From the NCBI GenBank assembly GCA_005882045.1, contig VBHO01000026.1, forward strand, positions 16,885 through 71,870: a DNA stretch of 54,986 nt. Reading direction: 5' to 3'. Both the position numbers and the translations under genes were made by a program. This stretch comes from Chloroflexota bacterium (GTDB lineage: Bacteria > Chloroflexota > Dormibacteria > CF-121). Positions 7,820-14,172 of the stretch are shown one piece after another (the stretch's first letter is position 1; the number at the start of each line of letters is the position of its first letter). A model generated the notes under the pieces. The model did no database searches. It saw only the letters and a program-made list of their open reading frames with translations, and was not told the DNA's origin.

Positions 7820-9220
7820 TTACTTAATACTCGGCGGCGTCACCGCCGTCCACGTCGCGCCGCCGTCGGTCGACCTGACCAGCCTGTCGGCGCCGACCTG
7901 CGACCAGATGGTTCTGGCATCGATGTAGTTCCAGGGCGCCAGGCTAAAAGTGAGCCCGCTCGCCAGCACCTGGCGCGTGCTCCACGTCTTGCCCGCGTCG
8001 AAGGTTTCGGTGAGATCTGGTCCGCTCGACAGCAGCCAGTGGCGAGCATCGAAGAAGAGCGCGCCGCCCTCCTGGAGCCCGCCCGGAGTCTGCCGAAGGT
8101 CGCCCCAGGTTCGGCCGCCGTCGTGCGACTGCAGCATATAGCTGTGCATCCAGCCCTGCGTCGTCGGCGGTTGTGACGGATCGGGCCGGAAGGTCGGCGG
8201 CGGTCCATTCACCTCGAATTCGAGCAGGCCATCTTTCCCGAAGAACACCGGTGACTCGAGCCGAACGTCGTTGGCGGCGGCCTCGGCTGGCAGCGGGAGG
8301 TCAATCGGGGCCCATGTTTGTCCACCATTGTGGGTCGACCACAAGAGTGCTGTCGGAGGCGTGAAGGGTATCGGCTTTCCACTCGCATCCCAGCCGTAGC
8401 TCTTGGATTGCGATGCGGCCAGCCAGCCGGTCTGCGGATCGGTGAAGGAGAAATTGCCCAGCCACGCACCGGATGGCAGTGTCCCGACGGTGCTCCAGTG
8501 CGTCCCGCCATCGCTGGTGTATTGGATGGGCTGCGGCGTCGCGCCCCGAACGCTCGCCAGGATGCGCCAGCCCTCCATCTCAGTAAGGAAGAAGCTGGTG
8601 CCGCCGATCGCGGCCCAGTCGGTCGGCCGATCGACGAGCTGCCAGTGTGCCCCGCCGTCCTGTGTCCTGTACGTGCGATCGATCATGTTGGACGATCCGG
8701 GAGCCCCTTGGACCTTGGAAGGCGGCAGTGTCGAGGGGACGTTTTCGACCAGCTCGCCGTCCTTTGCATTCCAGAAGTGGAATGACCCGATGCCGGACCC
8801 GTCCGGGATCCGGAACTGCTCGTGCCAGGTCTTCCCGCCGTCGGTCGTGTTCATCAGGACCGTCGGCCCGTTGTGCACGTAGAGCTGGGCGATGATCCAG
8901 GCAGTGTCGGCCGATACGTACTGCGCATCGACGATCGAGTAGCTGGCGGCGGGTGGATGCAGCCCGCCGACGCCGAATGGTAACCCGGCCGGCAGGGCCA
9001 GCTCGCCATGGGATACGCGAACGCCAACTGTCGCAACCCCGATGGCAAAGGCCGCCAGGACGACGGCGGCGGTCTGCAGTGCCACGCGACCGCGATGCGA
9101 AGCAGGCTTGCGTGAGCTGCTTGGGATCGCTTGGAGGACGCGTACCACAAGGTCCGGACTCGGCACTTCGTAGTCGGTCAGGACGTCGTGGCGGATCGCG
9201 GATCGCGCTGAGGGTTTCAT
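7820..9220 (-). CDS. Membrane-anchored Asp-box (BNR) beta-propeller, possible ECF sigma partner
   Basis: A 466-residue protein with about 50 cytoplasmic residues, one TM helix (about 48-70) and a large extracytoplasmic domain. That domain carries at least seven Asp-box motifs of the SxDGGxTW type (NTTDGGKTW, RTQDGGAHW, YTSDGGTHW, STHNGGQTW, QSHDGGRTW, ETFDAGKTW, RSTDGGATW), which mark sialidase/Ycf48-like propellers. No sialidase arginine triad is evident, so binding or sensing is more likely than hydrolysis. ATG 9220 has a strong RBS (AAGGAGA) and overlaps the stop of the ECF sigma gene (ATGA). The gene order and topology suggest it may act as a transmembrane anti-sigma sensor, although no known anti-sigma motif is visible in the short N-terminus. 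Confidence 0.75.
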   Translation of the reverse strand: MKPSARSAIRHDVLTDYEVPSPDLVVRVLQAIPSSSRKPASHRGRVALQTAAVVLAAFAIGVATVGVRVSHGELALPAGLPFGVGGLHPPAASYSIVDAQYVSADTAWIIAQLYVHNGPTVLMNTTDGGKTWHEQFRIPDGSGIGSFHFWNAKDGELVENVPSTLPPSKVQGAPGSSNMIDRTYRTQDGGAHWQLVDRPTDWAAIGGTSFFLTEMEGWRILASVRGATPQPIQYTSDGGTHWSTVGTLPSGAWLGNFSFTDPQTGWLAASQSKSYGWDASGKPIPFTPPTALLWSTHNGGQTWAPIDLPLPAEAAANDVRLESPVFFGKDGLLEFEVNGPPPTFRPDPSQPPTTQGWMHSYMLQSHDGGRTWGDLRQTPGGLQEGGALFFDARHWLLSSGPDLTETFDAGKTWSTRQVLASGLTFSLAPWNYIDARTIWSQVGADRLVRSTDGGATWTAVTPPSIK

Positions 9221-9771
9221 GTTGGGTTCTCCTTGCTGGGATCAAATTCGAGTCGAAGACGCCCGACAGCTCGGTAAAGGCGGGCCCGCGCCGCCCCGGT
9301 CGAGATGCCGGCGACCGCCGCAACTTCCTCGAGCGGCAAATCAAGCCAGTAGAAGAGGTAAAGGAGCAGGCGGTCCGACCGCGACAGACCGGCAACTGTC
9401 TGCCGCAGATCGGAGGCGGTGATCGCCGACTCGTCGCTCCCCTGCGGTGGTCGGACCTGATCGAATCGGAGGACCGACCACCACCGCCCCCGCTGAAGAG
9501 AGCGACACTCGTTCGCGACGATCGTCAGGTACCACGCCCGAAACCCACCGCGCTCGTTCCGGAAGCTCGCGAACTTGTTCCACGCCTTAAAGGTCGCCTC
9601 CTGGACTGCGTCCTCGGCTGCCATCTTCTGGCGGAGCATGGCGAAGGCGAGCCGGTAGGCCGGCTCAACCAGGGGCGTGATCAGCGAATCAAAGCCGGTG
9701 CGATCCGCCGCTTCGCGCGCGTGGCTCAGCTTGTCGCCGGGTATCTCGGCGGCGACCTCGTTGCGGACGAT
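9217..9771 (-). CDS. ECF-type RNA polymerase sigma factor with a non-standard start codon
   Basis: Region 2 (FDSLITPLVEPAYRLAFAML, then AEDAVQEATFKAWNKFASF) and region 4 (LPLEEVAAVAGISTGAARARL) are clear. The first ATG, 9639, would remove the start of region 2, while the frame stays open and conserved upstream to a TAG near 9805. An RBS AGGAG (9779-9783) lies 7 nt before an in-frame ATC at 9769-9771, and a TACAGT box (9811-9816) lies upstream, so I place the start there, giving 184 residues, the usual ECF length. The start could instead reflect a base error in an ATG. The factor probably directs transcription in response to a signal seen by the overlapping propeller protein. Confidence 0.75.
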   Translation of the reverse strand: MVRNEVAAEIPGDKLSHAREAADRTGFDSLITPLVEPAYRLAFAMLRQKMAAEDAVQEATFKAWNKFASFRNERGGFRAWYLTIVANECRSLQRGRWWSVLRFDQVRPPQGSDESAITASDLRQTVAGLSRSDRLLLYLFYWLDLPLEEVAAVAGISTGAARARLYRAVGRLRLEFDPSKENPT

Positions 9772-9867
9772 ATGCGGTCTCCTTTTCTGCCAGGCAGCGC
9801 GGTGGTGCTAACTGTATGACGCGCCAGCCGTGAGCCGAGTTACATCGCGGCCGCCGGCGCCGAGCGA

Positions 9868-10320
9868 TCAGATTCCGGTGTCCACCGGTTCGCTCGGGAT
9901 ATTGCCTGCGACGAGATCAGCCAGGAAGTGGCCGAGCCGGTGAGGCGCGAACTCATCGTCTGATGTTTGGACTTCGCTGGCCGTCCACCAGCGGTGCTCG
10001 CCCATGAAGTTGCGTTCGAAATCATCCCAACCGCTGACATCGACATCGTGCTGCTCGACGCGAACGAGATAGAAACGCTCCCGTTGACGCGTGGCCTCGC
10101 CCGAGTGAGGCATCGGAAATACGTGTTCTCGTACCCAGATCAGGGGACCGATGTCAGCCGCGACGAGGCCACATTCTTCGGCTAGTTCTCGCCTCAGCGC
10201 GTCGGTCGCGGATTCGCCGACCGCCACGCCACCGCCTGGAGTGATCCAGAAGTGCCGCGCCCGGGTGTTGTCTTGGAACGCCTTGAAGAGCAGGACGCGG
10301 TTGTCGCGATCGAGGACCAC
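9868..10320 (-). CDS. NUDIX hydrolase
   Basis: A complete Nudix box is present: GGGVAVGESATDALRRELAE followed by ECGL, matching Gx5Ex7REUxEExGU. The fold start is seen as RVLLFKAFQDNTRARHFWITPG and the C-terminus has the usual Trp-rich strand (EHRWWTASEV). These enzymes cleave nucleoside diphosphates linked to another group, often oxidised nucleotides; the substrate cannot be told. The start is uncertain: GTG 10320 is the first canonical codon after the DUF4242 stop, but family-like residues (REPALREAVRAVV) lie just upstream in frame, so translation may begin nearer 10360 at a weak codon. It lies 46 bp after the DUF4242 gene, probably in one operon. Confidence 0.8.
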   Translation of the reverse strand: MVLDRDNRVLLFKAFQDNTRARHFWITPGGGVAVGESATDALRRELAEECGLVAADIGPLIWVREHVFPMPHSGEATRQRERFYLVRVEQHDVDVSGWDDFERNFMGEHRWWTASEVQTSDDEFAPHRLGHFLADLVAGNIPSEPVDTGI

Positions 10321-10366
10321 CGCACGGACCGCCTCGCGAAGTGCCGGCTCCCGGTCCGGAATCGGT

Positions 10367-10612
10367 CTACTGGCCCTCGCTGACCTCGTAGATCTCGTTC
10401 GCGGGATGCCCCGCCTTCGTGTGGACGGCCGCGACCGCCTCCTTGTTCGGGCCGGTCGCAAGGCAGAAGACCTTTCCCGCCTTGGAGTCGAGCCAATAGC
10501 GTACGTACTCCACTCCGGTACCCTTCTGGGCCTCGAGATCTTTCTTATGGGCATCGGCGAGCTGCTGTGGCGTAACGTGCATTCCCTCGTGTACGTCCAT
10601 GAATGTCGGCAC
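10367..10612 (-). CDS. DUF4242 small protein
   Basis: An 81-residue protein beginning MPTFMDVHEG, with a ferredoxin-like beta-alpha-beta pattern (VEYVRYWLDSKAGKVFCLATG, split at about 35-55) and C-terminal EAVAAVHTKAGHPANEIYEV. This matches the DUF4242 family, small alpha-beta barrel proteins reported to bind metal and common in environmental bacteria; the role is unknown. The GTG start has a strong RBS (AGGAGGT, 8 nt upstream). It is followed by the NUDIX gene and is divergent from the FAD dehydrogenase with 77 bp between them. Confidence 0.8.
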   Translation of the reverse strand: MPTFMDVHEGMHVTPQQLADAHKKDLEAQKGTGVEYVRYWLDSKAGKVFCLATGPNKEAVAAVHTKAGHPANEIYEVSEGQ

Positions 10613-10689
10613 CTTGCTACCTCCTGTTCCCCTTGACCGTTGTCGGTGGACACATGGTAGGACCTCGGCGACCTAAGCTGCTGAACTGA

Positions 10690-12348
10690 GTGAATGACGA
10701 CGCCGAGGTAATCGTTGTTGGGGGAGGCCTTGCTGGGCTGGTTGCCACGGCAGAGCTCGCGGACGCAGGTCGCCGCGTCATCCTGCTGGAGCAGGAACCG
10801 CAACCCTGGCTGGGCGGGCAAGCGTTCTGGTCGTTTGGTGGCCTCTTCTTTATCAACTCTCCGGAGCAGCGGCGGCTTGGCCTTCGCGACTCCCACGAGC
10901 TGGCGACCAAAGATTGGATGGCCACGGCCGGCTTCGATCGAGCGGAAGACGAGTGGCCACGGAAGTGGGCCGAGTCATATCTTGCGTTTGCGGCAGGCGA
11001 GAAGCGGTCGTGGTTGCACGCCCAGGGTGTTCGATTTTTCCCCATCGTGGGTTGGGCCGAGCGACGAGCCGATCCCCTGGCCGGTCCAGGGAATTTGGTT
11101 CCACGCTTCCACGTCACCTGGGGCACCGGCCCAGGCGTGGTGGCACCGTTCGAGCGGCGCGTGCGCGACGCTGCGGCTCGAGGTCGGGTGACGCTGATGT
11201 TCCGTCATCGAGTTGATGCCCTGACCGTCCGGGGCGGCGCCGTTGACGGCGTGCACGGTGCGATCCTCGACGCGAGTTCGGTCGGGCGGGGGAGACCAAG
11301 CTCGAGGACTGCGATCGGGGAGTTCGAGCTGCACGCACCGGCCGTCATCGTGACGTCGGGAGGCATCGGCGGGAACCACGACCTGGTTCGTGCGGCCTGG
11401 CCTTCGCGCCTGGGGACTCCGCCCCGCCACATGCTGACCGGGGTGCCGGCCCACGTCGACGGCCGGATGCTCGCGATCACGGAGGCCGCAGGGGGATCGG
11501 TGATCAACCGCGATCGCATGTGGCATTACGTCGAGGGAATCCAGAACTGGAACCCAATCTGGCCGGGGCATGGCATCCGGATCCTGCCGGGACCCTCATC
11601 GATGTGGTTCGATGCCGTCGGCCATCGCCTGCCGGCACCATTGTTCCCGGGCTTCGACACATTGGGAACGCTGGCGCACCTGCGCACGACCGGCTACGAC
11701 TACTCCTGGTTCGTGCTGACGCAGCGAATTATCAAGCGCGAGTTCGCGCTCTCCGGCTCCGAGCAGAATCCCGACCTGACGAATAAGGATGTCAGGCTGC
11801 TCCTGCAACGCGTGGTCTCGAAGTCCGGACCCGCGCCGATTGAGGCGTTCAAGCAACACGGTGCCGACTTCGTGGTGGCGAACAACCTTGATGACCTCGT
11901 TCGCGGCATGAACGCCCTGACCGACGAGCCGCGCCTCGATGCCGCCAGGCTGAAGCGTGAGATCGTCACCCGCGACGACGTGATCAGCAATCCCGCGACC
12001 GAGGACGGACAGATTCGCGCGATACGAGCCGCGCGGCGCTACTTCGGTGACCGGCTGATCCGGGTCGCCCAGCCGCATCGGCTGTTGGATCCGACCGCCG
12101 GTCCTCTGATTGCGGTTCGTCTCCAGATCTTGACACGCAAGACGCTGGGCGGCCTGCACACGGATCTCTCTGGTCGGGTGCTTCGCACGGACGGGACGCC
12201 GTTGCCCGGTCTGTACGCTGCGGGCGAAGTCGCCGGGTTCGGCGGTGGTGGCATGCATGGATACCGGTCGCTGGAAGGAACGTTCCTTGGCGGTTGCCTT
12301 TTCTCTGGACGGACGGCCGGCAGGGCCCTCGCCGCCGTTGTCGCCTAG
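10690..12348 (+). CDS. FAD-binding dehydrogenase of the fumarate reductase/KstD-like flavoprotein family
   Basis: A 552-residue flavoprotein. The N-terminus has the dinucleotide-binding motif VIVVGGGLAGLVATAELADAG and the acidic end LLEQE. A second FAD region is near the C-terminus (LPGLYAAGEVAGFGGGGMHG, then RSLEGTFLGGCLFSGRTAG), the pattern of succinate dehydrogenase/fumarate reductase flavoproteins and 3-ketosteroid dehydrogenases. The insert (about 90-380) should be the substrate-binding cap; this subfamily (about 550 aa, GGLFF start) is usually called FAD-binding dehydrogenase and its substrate is not known. GTG 10690 has no RBS, but TAAGCT (10674-10679) lies 10 nt upstream, a near-leaderless arrangement. 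The methyltransferase follows 21 bp downstream. Confidence 0.85.
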   Translation: MNDDAEVIVVGGGLAGLVATAELADAGRRVILLEQEPQPWLGGQAFWSFGGLFFINSPEQRRLGLRDSHELATKDWMATAGFDRAEDEWPRKWAESYLAFAAGEKRSWLHAQGVRFFPIVGWAERRADPLAGPGNLVPRFHVTWGTGPGVVAPFERRVRDAAARGRVTLMFRHRVDALTVRGGAVDGVHGAILDASSVGRGRPSSRTAIGEFELHAPAVIVTSGGIGGNHDLVRAAWPSRLGTPPRHMLTGVPAHVDGRMLAITEAAGGSVINRDRMWHYVEGIQNWNPIWPGHGIRILPGPSSMWFDAVGHRLPAPLFPGFDTLGTLAHLRTTGYDYSWFVLTQRIIKREFALSGSEQNPDLTNKDVRLLLQRVVSKSGPAPIEAFKQHGADFVVANNLDDLVRGMNALTDEPRLDAARLKREIVTRDDVISNPATEDGQIRAIRAARRYFGDRLIRVAQPHRLLDPTAGPLIAVRLQILTRKTLGGLHTDLSGRVLRTDGTPLPGLYAAGEVAGFGGGGMHGYRSLEGTFLGGCLFSGRTAGRALAAVVA

Positions 12349-12369
12349 GGCTTTAGATAGGATTCCGCG

Positions 12370-13116
12370 GTGGCTACCACCGAGCTATCGGCATACCCCG
12401 GGGAGGGCTTCGAACCTCGGCTCATCGAGCGCTTCGTCAGCCTGCGCAACAAACGCGTCCTTGAGATTGGCTGCGGAGACGGACGGCTGACGTTTCAGTA
12501 CGCACCGCACGCATCGTCGGTCCTGGCCATCGATCCCGATCGACCCAGTATTGACGAGGCCCTCTTTCAGCAGGGTGAGGGTGGCGCGCCCAACATCGAC
12601 TTTCGACTGGGCTCGATCGAGCGCCTCACCAGACCCGGTGCCCCGTTTGATGTCGCGTTGTTTAGCTGGTCGCTTTGATGAATCGCGCTCAGGGGCATGG
12701 TCCATGCCCTCCGGCGAGCGGGTGGCTACCTCCGTCGCGGCGGCATGCTCGTCAGCATCCGACCGCACCGCACCTGGCGGCCTTCCATCGCCATCGTTGC
12801 CGGGCGGTCGCGGGTCCCCGTGGCGACGCTGCTGAACACCGCCTTTGAAGTCAACCTCGCCGCCGCGGAATCGGCTCTCGAACGTGTTGTCGACGAAGGC
12901 TCGTTTACCTTGGCTGGCGCCCAAGCTGCGCGATACCGCATCTATCTCGCCCGTCCGTCGCAGGTCCGGACCTACCTCGAATTGATCAACCCGCCTCGTC
13001 CGCGGTTTCCTCGCGGCGGCCGGGCCAGGCTGAATGCGATGTGGACCTCGGCGCCGCGAGGCGCACGCATCGAAGTGACGGAGTCGCTCATCGTGAACGG
13101 GCTCCGTCGTCCGTAA
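12370..13116 (+). CDS. Class I SAM methyltransferase interrupted by two tandem in-frame TGA codons
   Basis: Residues 1-102 contain the SAM-binding motif VLEIGCGDGRLTF, motif II acidic region LAIDPD and FDVALFSWSL. Then TGA TGA (12676-12681) interrupts, and the same frame continues with IALRGMVHALRRAGGYLRRG and GGMLVSIRP, which is the normal continuation of a Rossmann methyltransferase (strand 5 after motif IV), through to TAA 13114-13116. Nothing is deleted and the frame is kept, so the only change is these two codons. The start GTG 12370 has a TAGGAT box 6 nt upstream (leaderless). The gene may be a pseudogene, or the TGAs may be recoded; a hairpin follows them (see separate entry). The substrate is unknown. 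Confidence 0.65.
12676..12711 (+). other. Tandem TGA followed by a SECIS-like hairpin
   Basis: After TGA TGA (12676-12681) and an 11-nt gap, GGGCAT (12693-12698) and ATGCCC (12704-12709) form a 6-bp stem with apical loop GGTCC. The loop begins 17 nt after the second TGA. Bacterial SECIS elements are short hairpins immediately downstream of the UGA with a GGUC-type apical loop, as in E. coli fdhF. The resemblance may be chance in GC-rich coding DNA, and no bulged U is seen on the 5' side of the stem. Confidence 0.3.
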
Positions 13117-13124
13117 CTGGGAAG

Positions 13125-13853
13125 ATGGCGTTGCCAATGCCGGCTGTCAAGCGGATCGATTTCGGCTATTTCGTGCGGCCCGCCGAAGAGACCGGCACCG
13201 GCAAGGCCCGCGTCGAAGGCGTACTTGGCTACGTCATCGACCACTCGGCCGGCGCGCTGCTCTTCGATACCGGCCTGGGGGAGGGGAGTGCTGAGGTCGA
13301 TGCCCATTACCGGCCCGTCCGGCGGCCGCTACCCGAGGCACTCCATGACGCCGGGATTGGCATCGGAGATATCCGTTGGGTGGCGAACTGCCATCTGCAC
13401 GTCGATCATTGCGGCGGCAACCCGGCGCTCAGTGGCCGCCCCATCTTCGTGCAATCGGGAGAACTCCTGCAGGCGCGAACGGCCACGGATTACACCCTTC
13501 CGCACCTGATTGACTTCGACGGCGCCGACTATCGCCAGCTCGCTGGCGAGACCGAGATTCTGCCAGGCGTTCTCGTGATCCCGACCCCGGGGCATACCGG
13601 CGGGCACCAGGCGATCGCGGTCCGGGGCAATGATGGGACCGTCGTCCTCGCCGGCCAGGCGCGCAACACCGCGTTCGATTACAGCGCCGACCAGCTAGCG
13701 TGGCGCGCGCGTCAGGAGGGCCGCGTCGACGATCCCGCGCTCAGCTACCGGCCGTGGATCGAGCGGCTTCAATCGCTCGATCCATCGCGGATCGTGTTTG
13801 CGCACGATTACGCCGTGTGGGAGCCGGCGCGCGATTCCTTGACGAAGCCGTAG
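13125..13853 (+). CDS. MBL-fold metallohydrolase, N-acyl homoserine lactonase-like
   Basis: A 242-residue metallo-beta-lactamase-fold enzyme. The zinc motif HLHVDH lies at about residues 90-95, a second metal His at TPGHTGGHQ, a late Asp/His pair follows (VFAHDYAVW), and the strand YVIDHSAGALLFDTG precedes them. The spacing resembles AHL lactonases and related lactone hydrolases, but general hydrolase is safer. The usual bridging Asp region reads VVLAGQARNTA rather than the common GD, which may alter the metal site. ATG 13125 lies 8 bp after the methyltransferase stop; the gene may be cotranscribed with it. ATG 13137 is an alternative start. The C-terminus overlaps the convergent TfoX-like gene by 46 bp. 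Confidence 0.8.
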   Translation: MALPMPAVKRIDFGYFVRPAEETGTGKARVEGVLGYVIDHSAGALLFDTGLGEGSAEVDAHYRPVRRPLPEALHDAGIGIGDIRWVANCHLHVDHCGGNPALSGRPIFVQSGELLQARTATDYTLPHLIDFDGADYRQLAGETEILPGVLVIPTPGHTGGHQAIAVRGNDGTVVLAGQARNTAFDYSADQLAWRARQEGRVDDPALSYRPWIERLQSLDPSRIVFAHDYAVWEPARDSLTKP

Positions 13854-14083
13854 GCGGCCCTGGCAAGGGCGACCCAGGGTGCCTGACCGGGGCTGATCGA
13901 AATCCATTGCTTCATCAGCCGCCCGTGCCCGGGGTCGAAGTACGTGCCGACCCGGGCCGCGACCAGTTCGTCCACCCGCTGCCTCGGAAGCTTGACCACG
14001 AGCTTGCCCCTGACCAGCATCGCGAAGATCTTCCCGTTGACGCTGAGGACGTTGCTCGAGCTGAACATCTTCCCGCGGCTCAC
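13808..14083 (-). CDS. TfoX/Sxy N-terminal-domain-like small protein
   Basis: From GTG 14083 the protein has 91 residues: GKMFSSSNVLSVNGKIFAML, then VVKLPRQRVDELVAARVGTYF and WISISPGQAPWVALARAAYGFV. This resembles the TfoX N-terminal domain family (RKMFG...VNGKMFA...lKLp), small alpha-beta proteins with no known enzyme function outside competence control. The frame is open upstream and reads KKSTKDPALVPDSFAPVVTAF, which looks like the missing N-terminal helix, but I find no ATG, GTG or TTG there. Either a weak codon near 14172 is used or the 5' end is damaged. It lies just after the dehydrogenase operon. Confidence 0.55.
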   Translation of the reverse strand: MSRGKMFSSSNVLSVNGKIFAMLVRGKLVVKLPRQRVDELVAARVGTYFDPGHGRLMKQWISISPGQAPWVALARAAYGFVKESRAGSHTA

Positions 14084-14172
14084 GGTTCGATCCTTGGCGA
14101 AAGCCGTGACGACCGGCGCGAAGCTGTCCGGGACAAGGGCGGGGTCCTTGGTCGATTTCTTTGAGGCAGTAA

